A DNA stretch of 64,000 nt. Origin: Pseudosulfitobacter pseudonitzschiae. Lineage in GTDB: Bacteria > Pseudomonadota > Alphaproteobacteria > Rhodobacterales > Rhodobacteraceae. Within the stretch, counting starts at the first letter, position 1. Each line of letters starts with the position of its first letter. The notes beneath the pieces are model-generated. The model had not been told where the DNA came from. It searched no databases and was given only the letters and a program-made list of their open reading frames with translations. The position numbers and the translations under genes are program-made. Where the stretch lies: the NCBI RefSeq assembly GCF_002222635.1, contig NZ_CP022417.1, positions 1-64,000 on the forward strand. Reading direction: 5' to 3'. Shown in pieces: positions 8,665-17,277 of this stretch.

Positions 8665-8877
8665 ATGACTTCAAATATTGGCACGGTCGATCGCGTGCTT
8701 CGCCTTGTTCTGGGGGTGATCTTGTTGGTCGCACCCTTTGTAAGCAATCTTGCGATCTTTGCATCGACCACCACAGTGATCATTTCCGTGATTTTGGGGA
8801 TTGTCATGGTCGCCACTGCAGCGATGAGATTCTGCCCGCTGTATAGGCTGTTGGGAATCAGGACGTGCCCACGGTGA
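8665..8877 (+). CDS. DUF2892 small membrane protein
   Basis: 70 residues with two predicted membrane helices (about 13-30 and 36-53) and the family end RFCPLYRLLGIRTC. It resembles the membrane part of YgaP-like rhodanese proteins. A GAGGAGATAG ribosome-binding region precedes the ATG. It is the first gene of the sulfide/persulfide operon and overlaps the start of the next gene. Such proteins are common in sulfane-sulfur operons. A role in holding or passing sulfur at the membrane is plausible but not shown. Confidence 0.85.
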   Translation: MTSNIGTVDRVLRLVLGVILLVAPFVSNLAIFASTTTVIISVILGIVMVATAAMRFCPLYRLLGIRTCPR

Positions 8878-9308
8878 TCGAAACAGCGTTTACACCCGTT
8901 CAATCGCTTGGAGGCGGTGCCCTGATCGGTATCGCTGCCGTTTTGTTGATGACCACAGTCGGCCGCATCATGGGGGCCACGGGTATTCTGGCCGGAGTGA
9001 TCCAGCCGACAGGTCTGGCGGATTGGTCGTGGCGCGCCTCAGTTCTGGCCGGCATGATCAGCGGCCCGCTGGCGGTGATGCTGATCACCGGGCAGATGCC
9101 TGCGGTGGAGGTTCCGGTGTCGACCACAATGCTGGTCATTGGCGGCTTTCTGGTCGGTATCGGCGTGACGTTCGGTGCAGGATGCACCTCGGGGCATGGC
9201 GTTTGCGGCATGGCCCGTCTGTCTACACGGTCGATCGCAGCCACGCTGACCTTTATGTTGACCACCGGCATTACGGTTTTTGTGGTCCGTCACGTTATAG
9301 GAGCCTGA
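8865..9308 (+). CDS. YeeE/YedE-family membrane protein, first half-transporter
   Basis: 147 residues with about four membrane helices. The family core GAGCTSGHGVCGMARLSTRS is present, with the conserved cysteine used by YeeE-type proteins to pass thiosulfate or other sulfur species. GTG at 8865 or 8874 could be the start; both overlap the preceding gene. It pairs with the following YeeE/YedE protein (starts three bases after its stop), as in other two-subunit systems. The likely role is movement of a sulfur compound across the inner membrane. Confidence 0.88.
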   Translation: MPTVIETAFTPVQSLGGGALIGIAAVLLMTTVGRIMGATGILAGVIQPTGLADWSWRASVLAGMISGPLAVMLITGQMPAVEVPVSTTMLVIGGFLVGIGVTFGAGCTSGHGVCGMARLSTRSIAATLTFMLTTGITVFVVRHVIGA

Positions 9309-9311
9309 CCC

Positions 9312-9770
9312 ATGCGTCTGATCATCATCTATCTTGTTGGGCTTGTCTTTGGCGTTGGAATTTCCATTTCCGGCATGGCAAACCCTGCCAAAGTATTAAA
9401 CTTTTTCGATGTTGCTGGCGCTTGGGACCCAAGCCTTGCCTTCGTCATGGGTGGAGCGCTGATCGTTACCTTCTTCGGCTATCGTCTGGTGCTCAAGCGT
9501 CAGGCACCGTTGATGTCGACCAGCTTTCAAGTACCCACGCGGCGCGACCTTGACGCACAACTGATCGGCGGCGCTGCTGTTTTTGGTATCGGCTGGGGCA
9601 TTTCAGGCTTTTGCCCCGGTGGCGCTCTGCCTGCTTTGGGTACGGGCCGGTCTGAAGTTTTCATCTTTGTGCTATCGCTGCTGGCCGGGATCATCGTGGC
9701 CAGATGGTTGCAAGTGGCCATCGTAAACCGGGCACCAGCCCGCATCCGACAAATTGAGGAACCCAAATGA
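9312..9770 (+). CDS. YeeE/YedE-family membrane protein, second half-transporter
   Basis: 152 residues with four or more hydrophobic segments. The motif GWGISGFCPGGALPALG carries the family cysteine, and the N-terminus GVGISISGMANPAKVLNFFD is typical of the second protein of a YeeE pair. It begins directly after the first half-transporter and overlaps the persulfide dioxygenase start (ATGA at 9767-9770). The operon context supports transport of a reduced sulfur species. Confidence 0.88.
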   Translation: MRLIIIYLVGLVFGVGISISGMANPAKVLNFFDVAGAWDPSLAFVMGGALIVTFFGYRLVLKRQAPLMSTSFQVPTRRDLDAQLIGGAAVFGIGWGISGFCPGGALPALGTGRSEVFIFVLSLLAGIIVARWLQVAIVNRAPARIRQIEEPK

Positions 9771-10648
9771 CCTATCCTGTTAATCTGTCCGTCAAACCCG
9801 AGGTTTCGGCCCATTTTGACGAGGCGACCAATACAATCACCTATATCGTCAAAGACCCCGACAGCGACCATTGCGCCATAATCGATAGCGTCATGGACAT
9901 CGACTATGCTGCGGGCCGTATCACCTATGCTCACGCAGACGCGCTGATTGCCGAAGTACAAGAGCGCGGGCTGACCCTTGACTGGATCATCGAGACGCAT
10001 GTGCACGCCGATCATCTGAGTGCGGCGCCTTACATCCAGCAAAAACTGGGCGGCAAAATCGGTGTCGGTGAAAAGATTCTGGTCGTGCAAGAAACCTTTG
10101 GCAAAGTGTTCAATGAAGGCACCGAGTTCCAGCGCGATGGCTCGCAGTTTGATGCGCTGTTCAAGGATGGCGACACCTATATGATCGGCACGATGCAGGC
10201 GTTTGCGATGTATACGCCTGGTCACACGCCCGCCTGTATGGTGCATGTCATTGGTGACGCGGCCTTTGCGGGTGACACGTTGTTCATGCCTGACGGCGGA
10301 TCGGCGCGTGCCGACTTTCCGGGGGGCGATGCGGGTGTACTCTATGACAGCATCCAAAAGGTTCTGTCGCTGCCTGACGAGATGCGCCTGTTTATGTGCC
10401 ACGACTATGGCCCCAACGACCGCGCAATTGCTTGGGAAACCACCGTCGCCGAGCAAAAGGCCGACAATATCCATGTAGGCGGCGGTAAAACCCGCGAGGA
10501 ATTTATCAAATTCCGCACCGAGCGCGACGCCCAGCTGGCAATGCCCAAGCTGATCATACCGTCTTTGCAGGTCAATATGCGTGCCGGTGAGGTTCCCAAA
10601 GACAAAGACGGCAACCCGATGCTCAAGGTGCCGATTAACACGATCTGA
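9767..10648 (+). CDS. Persulfide dioxygenase-like MBL-fold hydrolase (ETHE1/Blh type)
   Basis: 293 residues. The metallo-beta-lactamase metal motif THVHADH is at 77-83, with further ligands in TPGHTPACMVH and CHDYGPN. The family uses one non-haem iron to oxidise glutathione persulfide to sulfite. The chain is longer than human ETHE1 and matches the bacterial Blh/PDO group, which is typically encoded with DUF442 and SQR domains. That is the case here: the next gene is a DUF442-SQR fusion. It should act in the cytoplasm on persulfide produced by SQR, and the SulP protein downstream may handle the sulfur oxyanion formed. Confidence 0.9.
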   Translation: MTYPVNLSVKPEVSAHFDEATNTITYIVKDPDSDHCAIIDSVMDIDYAAGRITYAHADALIAEVQERGLTLDWIIETHVHADHLSAAPYIQQKLGGKIGVGEKILVVQETFGKVFNEGTEFQRDGSQFDALFKDGDTYMIGTMQAFAMYTPGHTPACMVHVIGDAAFAGDTLFMPDGGSARADFPGGDAGVLYDSIQKVLSLPDEMRLFMCHDYGPNDRAIAWETTVAEQKADNIHVGGGKTREEFIKFRTERDAQLAMPKLIIPSLQVNMRAGEVPKDKDGNPMLKVPINTI

Positions 10649-10665
10649 TCAGGGAGCGAGAGATC

Positions 10666-12339
10666 ATGGACATCAAGAAACTGACCACAGGCCTGTCCGT
10701 CAGTCCGCAGATTGTGGCTGCAGATATGCAGGCGATCAAAGCGGCAGGTTTTCGCGCGGTGATCTGCAACCGGCCCGATGGCGAAGGTTCGGACCAACCG
10801 ACATTTGACGAGATTGCAACTGTAGCAAAAGATGCGGGGCTTGAGGCGGCGTATGTGCCGATTGTCGCCGGTACGGTGACAAACGACGATGCCGCTGCGT
10901 TCAGCGATGCGATCGCTGCATTGCCCGGCCCTGTGCTGGCCTATTGCCGCACCGGCACCCGTTCGGCAACCCTTTGGTCATTGGCCGAAGCAGACAGTCG
11001 CAGCGTTGCCGATATCCTCGCCACAACCAAAGCCGCAGGCTATGATATGACTGGCGTTGTGCGCCGGATCGTAAATGGGGGCAAAACCCCGACAGATACC
11101 GGTGATGCCAGCTTTGAGATTGTGATCGTCGGCGCAGGTGCCGGTGGTATTGCCGCCGCCGCCAGCCTGAAAGCCCGCAAGCCGGATCTCGAGATTGCCC
11201 TGATCGACCCTGCGGACATCCATTATTACCAACCCGGTTGGACAATGGTCGGCGGGGGTGTTTTCGGGGCCGAACAGACCTCGCGCACGATGGGCTCGCT
11301 GATCCCTGAAGGTGTGCACTGGATCAAATCTGCCGTCGCCGCGTTCGAACCCGAAAACAACGCCGTGATTCTGGATGGCTGTCGCGTGGTGAAATACAAG
11401 CGCCTGATCGTGTGTCCGGGCATCAAACTGGACTGGAACAAAATCGAAGGTCTGGTCGAAACGCTGGGACACAATGGCGTTACGTCGAACTACCGCTATG
11501 ATCTTGCACCGTACACATGGCAACTGGTCAAGGGCATGACGCAGGGCCGCGCAATCTTTACTCAACCGGCGATGCCGATCAAATGCGCAGGCGCGCCACA
11601 AAAGTCGATGTATCTTTCGGGCGATGCGTGGCTTCGGCGCGGTGTGTTGAAAAACATCGACATCCAGTTCAACAACGCAGGCGGCGTGTTGTTCGGAGTC
11701 AAAGATTACGTGCCGGCCCTGATGGATTATGTCAAGAAATACGACGCCAAGCTGAATTTCTTCCACAACCTCGTAGCGGTTGACGGCCCCGCCAAAAAGG
11801 CGTGGTTCAATGTTGCCAAACCCGACACCCCCGTCGAGCGGATCGAGATGGAGTTCGACATGATGCATGTCTGCCCACCGCAAACGGCGCCTGATTTCAT
11901 TCGCGTGTCGCCCCTTGCGGATGCTGCGGGCTGGGTCGATGTGGATCAGGCAACATTGCGTCACAAAACATACGACAACATTTGGTCCTTGGGGGATGTG
12001 ATGAACGCGCCCAACGCCAAAACCATGGCGGCAGCCCGCATTCAGGCCCCTGTCGTGGCCGAGAATATCGTGGCGGACATGCGCGGTGCGTCGCCCGTTG
12101 CGCAATACAATGGCTATGGTTCCTGCCCGCTGACCGTAGAACGCGGCAAGATCGTGCTGGCCGAGTTTGGCTATGGCGGGGCAATGCTGCCCAGCTTTCC
12201 CAAGGTTGTCATCGACGGTACAAAGCCCTCGCGTCTGGCGTGGTTCCTGAAAGAGAAAATACTGCCCCCAATCTATTGGCAGGGCATGCTCAAGGGCCGT
12301 GAATGGTTGGCAAAGCCGGAAAAAGTAACCGTTAAGTAA
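10666..12339 (+). CDS. DUF442 (TIGR01244) sulfurtransferase-like domain fused to type II sulfide:quinone oxidoreductase
   Basis: 557 residues with two parts. Residues 1 to about 110 form the DUF442/Blh domain with the phosphatase-like P-loop CRTGTRS (C94). Residues from about 150 form an FAD oxidoreductase with GAGAGG at 156-161. SQR redox cysteines are visible as C307 (PIKCAGAP) and C403 (HVCPPQTAPD). The segments around them resemble the eukaryote-like type II SQRs. It should oxidise sulfide at the membrane, pass electrons to quinone, and hand the resulting sulfane sulfur to the fused DUF442 cysteine or glutathione. The persulfide dioxygenase next door would use the product. Direct channelling is inferred from the fusion. 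Confidence 0.9.
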   Translation: MDIKKLTTGLSVSPQIVAADMQAIKAAGFRAVICNRPDGEGSDQPTFDEIATVAKDAGLEAAYVPIVAGTVTNDDAAAFSDAIAALPGPVLAYCRTGTRSATLWSLAEADSRSVADILATTKAAGYDMTGVVRRIVNGGKTPTDTGDASFEIVIVGAGAGGIAAAASLKARKPDLEIALIDPADIHYYQPGWTMVGGGVFGAEQTSRTMGSLIPEGVHWIKSAVAAFEPENNAVILDGCRVVKYKRLIVCPGIKLDWNKIEGLVETLGHNGVTSNYRYDLAPYTWQLVKGMTQGRAIFTQPAMPIKCAGAPQKSMYLSGDAWLRRGVLKNIDIQFNNAGGVLFGVKDYVPALMDYVKKYDAKLNFFHNLVAVDGPAKKAWFNVAKPDTPVERIEMEFDMMHVCPPQTAPDFIRVSPLADAAGWVDVDQATLRHKTYDNIWSLGDVMNAPNAKTMAAARIQAPVVAENIVADMRGASPVAQYNGYGSCPLTVERGKIVLAEFGYGGAMLPSFPKVVIDGTKPSRLAWFLKEKILPPIYWQGMLKGREWLAKPEKVTVK

Positions 12340-12398
12340 TATGGCGTACAAGGCCCCTGCATGCGCTGCGGGGGCACAACCAACCCACCGGGACTAGA

Positions 12399-14120
12399 AT
12401 GAAACCTGACATGACGCGCTATTTTCCGATCCTGACTTGGGGGCGGGAATACAACCGCTTTGCTCTGTCCAGCGACCTTGTCGCTGCGTTGATCGTAACA
12501 ATCATGCTGATCCCGCAATCGCTGGCCTATGCGTTGCTGGCAGGGCTGCCTCCCGAGGCAGGGCTTTATGCGTCGATTGCGCCGATCATGTTGTATGCGG
12601 TGTTCGGCACCAGCCGCGCACTGGCGGTGGGGCCGGTGGCGGTTGTGTCGTTGATGACCGCAGCAGCGCTAAGTAACATCGTTGAACAGGGCACGATGGG
12701 CTATGCGGTGGCCGCACTTTCGCTTGCTGCGCTGTCGGGTGTGATTCTGCTGGTCATGGGTCTGTTTCGCCTTGGCTTTGTCGCGAATTTTCTGTCGCAT
12801 CCGGTGATTGCCGGTTTCATCACGGCCTCGGGCATCATCATCGCCGCCAGCCAGCTGAAACATATTCTTGGGATCAACGCCGAGGGGCATAACCTGCTGA
12901 GTTTGACCCTGTCGCTGGTTGAACACCTGTCCGAAACGAACTGGATCACAGCGCTGATCGGCATCCTTGCGACCGGATTTTTGTTCTGGGTGCGCAAGGG
13001 GTTAAAGCCTTTGCTAATGCGTTTGGGTCTGGGGGGCGGACTGACTGATGTGCTTGTGAAAACCGGACCTGTCGCAATTGTCGTTGCGACGACGGCTGCT
13101 GTCTGGGTGTTGGGTTTGGCCGATAAAGGCGTCAAGATTGTGGGTGAAGTGCCGCAAAGCCTGCCGCCCCTGACTCTGCCGTCGTTTTCACCCGCGCTGC
13201 TGGGTCAGTTGATCGTTCCGGCCTTTCTGATCTCGATCATCGGCTTTGTGGAATCAATTTCTGTCGCGCAAACCCTTGCCGCTAAGAAACGTCAGCGCAT
13301 TGACCCCGACCAAGAGCTGATTGGCCTTGGGGCCGCAAACATCGGGGCGGCACTGACGGGTGGTTTTCCGGTCACGGGGGGATTTTCCCGGTCTGTTGTC
13401 AACTTTGATGCGGGTGCCGAAACGCCCGCGGCGGGCGCCTTTACTGCCGTGGGGCTGGCGATTGCCGCCCTTGCGTTGACGCCGCTGATCTTTTTCCTGC
13501 CCAAAGCCACCCTTGCGGCAACCATCATTGTCGCCGTCCTCAGCCTTGTGGATTTCTCGATACTCAGACGCAGCTGGACCTATTCCAAGGCAGATTTTAC
13601 CGCCGTTCTGGCGACCATTCTTCTGACACTTGCCTTGGGTGTCGAAGCTGGGGTTTCGGCAGGCGTCGGGCTGTCGGTTCTGCTGCATCTGTACAAATCA
13701 TCCAAGCCGCATATCGCCGAGGTGGGTCAGGTTCCGGGCACCGAACACTATCGCAACATCCTGCGCCATGATGTGATCACTGATCCCGCCGTTGTCTCTC
13801 TGCGTGTCGACGAAAGCCTGTATTTCGCCAATGCGCGATACCTGGAGGACAAGATTCAGAACCGCGTGGCGGGCGACAAAGCCGTCCGTCATGTGATCCT
13901 GCAATGTTCGGCCATCAATGAAATCGACCTCAGTGCGTTGGAATCACTGGAGGCGATTAACGATAGGCTGCGCGAAATGGGTGTGCAATTGCACCTGTCC
14001 GAGGTGAAAGGCCCGGTGATGGATCGCCTGAAACGCGCACATTTTCTGTCAGAGTTGACCGGCAAAGTGTACTTGTCCCAATTCGAAGCAGCGCAAGACC
14101 TGTTAAAATGTCCAAATTGA
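12399..14120 (+). CDS. SulP-family anion permease with STAS domain
   Basis: 573 residues. The N-terminal membrane part carries MLIPQSLAYALLAGLPPEAGLYAS, the SLC26/SulP signature, and about ten or more helices. A C-terminal STAS domain starts near residue 455 (VVSLRVDESLYFANARYLED). SulP proteins move sulfate, bicarbonate or related anions. Here it follows the persulfide dioxygenase/SQR genes on the same strand, so export or uptake of sulfite or sulfate is the natural reading, though other anions cannot be excluded. The start could be either of two nearby ATG codons. Confidence 0.9.
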   Translation: MKPDMTRYFPILTWGREYNRFALSSDLVAALIVTIMLIPQSLAYALLAGLPPEAGLYASIAPIMLYAVFGTSRALAVGPVAVVSLMTAAALSNIVEQGTMGYAVAALSLAALSGVILLVMGLFRLGFVANFLSHPVIAGFITASGIIIAASQLKHILGINAEGHNLLSLTLSLVEHLSETNWITALIGILATGFLFWVRKGLKPLLMRLGLGGGLTDVLVKTGPVAIVVATTAAVWVLGLADKGVKIVGEVPQSLPPLTLPSFSPALLGQLIVPAFLISIIGFVESISVAQTLAAKKRQRIDPDQELIGLGAANIGAALTGGFPVTGGFSRSVVNFDAGAETPAAGAFTAVGLAIAALALTPLIFFLPKATLAATIIVAVLSLVDFSILRRSWTYSKADFTAVLATILLTLALGVEAGVSAGVGLSVLLHLYKSSKPHIAEVGQVPGTEHYRNILRHDVITDPAVVSLRVDESLYFANARYLEDKIQNRVAGDKAVRHVILQCSAINEIDLSALESLEAINDRLREMGVQLHLSEVKGPVMDRLKRAHFLSELTGKVYLSQFEAAQDLLKCPN

Positions 14121-14183
14121 CCTGGATCATTGCAGGGCCATTGCCGATGTCCGATGATGCTGAAAATGGAATGGGAGATCGGA

Positions 14184-14594
14184 ATGCGCGGAACTTTGAC
14201 AGTGGTGGGTTTGGGCATGGTGATACTGGCAGGCTGCATAGAGCCCTCTATGCCGGATCGCACGGACGGGGCCGCGTTTTTCGATAATTATTGTACGTCT
14301 TGTCATGGGGTTGGCGGGCAGGGCAACGGGCCGCTGGCAACAGGATTGCCGGCAGACCCGACAAACCTGACACTTTTGTCGCGTGCCAATAGCGGCACGT
14401 TTCCGGCGGCACGTGCGCTAAGTTACATTTACGGCGATCCGGAAACAGCGCACCTTGCGCGGGTGATGCCAGAGTTTGGCGGCGCAATGGCAAATGATCT
14501 GGTGCCTGTAGAGATCGACGGCATCCTGACACCAACTCCACGCGCGCTGGCCGGTTTGTTGCAATATCTCGAAAGCATTCAGGTCAGCCCGTAA
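14184..14594 (+). CDS. Monohaem c-type cytochrome lipoprotein
   Basis: 136 residues from the ATG at 14184. I chose it over an upstream ATG because it begins a lipoprotein signal peptide with lipobox LAGC (C18) and follows GGGAGA. The haem site CTSCH is at 37-41, and a methionine in RVMPEFGGAM is the likely axial ligand. It is exported and anchored in the membrane facing the periplasm. As the last gene of the sulfur module it may take electrons from sulfur-compound oxidation, but no partner enzyme is encoded beside it. Confidence 0.82.
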   Translation: MRGTLTVVGLGMVILAGCIEPSMPDRTDGAAFFDNYCTSCHGVGGQGNGPLATGLPADPTNLTLLSRANSGTFPAARALSYIYGDPETAHLARVMPEFGGAMANDLVPVEIDGILTPTPRALAGLLQYLESIQVSP

Positions 14595-14606
14595 CGGTCG
14601 CCCGCA

Positions 14607-15293
14607 TTACTCGAACTGCCCGTTTTCGAGCAGGAATCCAAAGCCTTCGCGGATGTCGCGTGCCAGCAAGTCTGCGGCGGCGTCGCCGTTTCCGGCCTCG
14701 AGTTGTTTGACGATCTGATCGTGGTAGTCCAGCGCCAGAATACCGCGCAGGTCATTGTCGAACTGGCCGCGGAATTGGCGCAGGAACGGGCCGACCTGAA
14801 GCCACAGCGTTTCGATCAGAAACAACAACGAGGGCGAGCCGCATGCCGCGTAGATTCCGAACTTGAAGTCGTGGTTGTAGAACAGATAGGCGTCCAAATC
14901 CTGATCTTCGGCTGCGGCGGTCAGGGCCACAGCTGCCTGCCGCAGCCTCAGCAGGTGGGGGCGGTCCATGCCTGCGATGGCCTGACGGGTGGCAGCGGGT
15001 TCGCACACCAGTCGCGTGTTCATCAGGTCGGTGAACCGCGTGCGCGTCATCGCGGGCAGGATCATCGACCCGTTGCCTAGCTGGTCCAGCGCATGAAGCG
15101 CCTGCAACCGCAATAGGGCCGAGCGCACCGGCATGTCGCTGGTTCCCAGCTCGCGCGCCAGTTTGCGCGAAGTCAGCTTGCGCCCAGGCTCGATCTGGCC
15201 CGACATCAACGCGTGACGCAGCTTTTCGAACACCACTTCATGCAGCGGCTGTGTCTCGATGGCACCAAGGCCGATGGGCGTATGCGGCTTCAC
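14607..15293 (-). CDS. GntR-family FCD regulator
   Basis: 228 residues. The GntR HTH is at about 15-80 (KLTSRKLARELGTSDMPVRSALLRLQALHAL), followed by an FCD domain with YNHDFKFGIYAACGS. It is the last gene of a leftward operon that also holds a glutamine-synthetase-like ligase, a broken aldehyde dehydrogenase and an SDR. It is the obvious local regulator, though the promoter palindromes upstream of that operon (GCGATCGC core) do not look like the usual GntR/FCD target. Its 3' end faces the cytochrome gene with a 12-base gap. Confidence 0.85.
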   Translation of the reverse strand: MKPHTPIGLGAIETQPLHEVVFEKLRHALMSGQIEPGRKLTSRKLARELGTSDMPVRSALLRLQALHALDQLGNGSMILPAMTRTRFTDLMNTRLVCEPAATRQAIAGMDRPHLLRLRQAAVALTAAAEDQDLDAYLFYNHDFKFGIYAACGSPSLLFLIETLWLQVGPFLRQFRGQFDNDLRGILALDYHDQIVKQLEAGNGDAAADLLARDIREGFGFLLENGQFE

Positions 15294-15321
15294 AGGCTTG
15301 TGTCCCGAATGCTTGCTCTTG

Positions 15322-16698
15322 TCATATCGTGGTCCCGTAAAGCTGCCATTCCAGATCGGTCACCTCAACAGCCAGCGCTTCATGTTCGCCACGTTTCACA
15401 GCTGACAAAATCCGATGCAGCGGGGCCCCCAGCAGGGTTTTCATGACCTCGGAGCCCTCGAAGCGGTCAATCGCCTCCAGCCATCCGCCGGGCATCGCGG
15501 GATAGCCGCCAGCCCCACCCGCCCCTTCGGCACCGGGAGCTGTGTCTGCTTCGATTCCGTCCAGCGCCGCACCCAGCGTAATGGCAGCAACCAGATAGGG
15601 GTTCGCATCCACGCCCGCGACACGGTGCTCAAAGTGGCGCGATCTGGCGCTGCCCTCGGGGATGCGCAGGGCAACATTTCGGTCTTCTGTGCCCCAGGTG
15701 TTGGCTGCGGGCGAATAGATCGTTCCTGCAAACCGCCGCCAGCTGTTCAGCACAGGGGCCAGCACCAGCATCGACGCATCCATACTGCTCCGTATTCCGC
15801 CGATGGCGTTCAGCATCACCGTAGACAAATGCCCGTCCGCCTGATCGCCAAAGATATTCGCACCGGATTCGTCGGTCAGCGACAGGTGCAGGTGCATCCC
15901 CGAACCCGAACTTTGCGAGAAGGGTTTGGACATAAAGCACGCTTCCATCCCGAACCGCCGCGCGGTGGTGCGTAGCAGGCGTTTCGAGCGCACGATATCA
16001 TCGGCAGCCCCCGCCAGATCGCGGTAATGCAGGGTCAGCTCGAACTGGCCCACGGCATATTCCGAGATCAGGCTTTCCATCGGCAGATCCAGTGCTGCCG
16101 CCCCCTCATAGACCGCATCAAAGAACGGGGCCATTTCGTCCAACTCGTCCACCGACATGCAGTTGGTGCCCGACAGCCGCCGCCCCGTCATCGGCGCACG
16201 TGCGGGTTGCGGGCGTCCATCGGCATCGCGGTCTTTGTCGACCAGATAGAACTCAAGCTCGAGCGCGCCCATCGGGATGAACCCCAGCGTGTCTGCCCTT
16301 GCGATCTGGGTCAGCAGCGCATTACGCGGGTCCAGGGGGTGGGGCAGACCATCCGCACCGTCGATCTGCAACAGAACCAGCCCGCGCCCTGTTGCCGTCT
16401 GAAAGCCCAGCGTATCCGGTACAGGCCAGCACCGGCTGTCGCCCCCCCCATCGGCCATGACCTCGATCGCGGCATCCACATCGTGGCCCGAGACATCCTG
16501 CGCAAACAGTGACGCGGGCATTCCGCGCCCCGACGTGAACAGGCTTTCCAATTCGTGGCGGCGGATGATCTTGCCCCGCCCGACCCCGTGCAGGTCGCTC
16601 AGAACAATGTCGATGGCTTGCACGTCGGGATAGGCGGCCAGAAAGGCCGTCGCTTCGGACAGGTCGGCGCGGGTCGAAGGGCGGCAGTTGGGTGTCAT
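15322..16698 (-). CDS. Glutamine-synthetase-family gamma-glutamyl ligase (PuuA/GlnA-like)
   Basis: 458 residues, GS-III/PuuA-like length. Conserved GS features are GALELEFYLVDKD (metal site), SGSGMHLHLSLTDESG (ATP/metal loop), the NSWRRFAGTIYSPAANTWG region and RHFEHRVAGVDANPYL. This subgroup usually adds glutamate to an amine (for example a polyamine) so that an aldehyde dehydrogenase can process the product. The neighbouring ALDH is a broken gene, so the pathway may be impaired here. It is not housekeeping GlnA: the adenylylation-site region is not recognisable and the gene sits in a catabolic operon. Confidence 0.87.
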   Translation of the reverse strand: MTPNCRPSTRADLSEATAFLAAYPDVQAIDIVLSDLHGVGRGKIIRRHELESLFTSGRGMPASLFAQDVSGHDVDAAIEVMADGGGDSRCWPVPDTLGFQTATGRGLVLLQIDGADGLPHPLDPRNALLTQIARADTLGFIPMGALELEFYLVDKDRDADGRPQPARAPMTGRRLSGTNCMSVDELDEMAPFFDAVYEGAAALDLPMESLISEYAVGQFELTLHYRDLAGAADDIVRSKRLLRTTARRFGMEACFMSKPFSQSSGSGMHLHLSLTDESGANIFGDQADGHLSTVMLNAIGGIRSSMDASMLVLAPVLNSWRRFAGTIYSPAANTWGTEDRNVALRIPEGSARSRHFEHRVAGVDANPYLVAAITLGAALDGIEADTAPGAEGAGGAGGYPAMPGGWLEAIDRFEGSEVMKTLLGAPLHRILSAVKRGEHEALAVEVTDLEWQLYGTTI

Positions 16699-16719
16699 GG
16701 TGTCATCATCCTTGCGGGT

Positions 16720-17262
16720 TCAGCCCGCGAAAGTATAGGTGGTTTTGACCGATGTATAAAATTCGGCGGCATTGCTGCCCTGTTCGCGCGAACCGACGCT
16801 TGAACCTTTGCGCCCGCCGAAGGGCACGTGGTAATCCACACCCGCCGTGGGCAGGCTCAGCATCACCATACCGGCAGTCGAGCGACGTTTGAACGCTTGG
16901 GCAAAGCGCAGGTTTGTGGTGCAGATACCAGTGGGCAGGCCAAAGGGCGTGTCGTTTGCAATGGCCACGGCTTCGGGCAAAACCTTGCCCTCTACGTGGG
17001 CCAGCATCTGCGCGATTTCACTCTCGCGTGCGGTTATGGCGGTGGCGATCCGGTCCAGCAGGTCGGCGTGGGTTTGCGGGCTTTCCAAGGCTCAAGACGC
17101 GGCTGCGGCCTGCGCGGCCTCTTCGGCATCTGAAACGTCTTGCGCGCCGCCAATGGCATATAGCCCGATCAGATCCGATACGTCCGACGGATTGCGGTTC
17201 TGTGATGTTTCATCCGCCGTGCGCCATGTGCAGTCGATCAAGTTCTTGTAAATCTCGCCCAT
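16720..17262 (-). pseudogene. Aldehyde dehydrogenase remnant (premature stop and large internal deletion)
   Basis: From ATG at 17262 the frame encodes an ALDH N-terminus (MGEIYKNLIDCTWRTADE and on). It meets TGA at 17092-17094, where related proteins usually have a tryptophan. The same frame then resumes with an ALDH helix (THADLLDRIATAITARESEI). At about LAHVEGKVLPE it jumps straight to the C-terminal IANDTPFGLPTGI and FGGRKGSS region. Some 300 residues are missing, including the Rossmann fold, the catalytic cysteine and the glutamate. Functional ALDHs have about 480 residues, so this cannot be active. The C-terminal pattern (LPTAGVDYHVPFGGRKGSS) resembles ketoglutarate-semialdehyde dehydrogenases of the YcbD type. 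Confidence 0.9.
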
Positions 17263-17277
17263 CGTGTCTCTTTTCTG

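Noticed and set aside
10978-12351. A 457-codon minus-strand open frame opposite the DUF442-SQR fusion.
   Set aside because: Shadow frame; the opposite strand has conserved FAD and cysteine motifs, this one has none.
15322-16698. Housekeeping glutamine synthetase GlnA.
   Set aside because: Catabolic operon context, shorter PuuA-like sequence and no recognisable adenylylation site argue for a gamma-glutamyl ligase.
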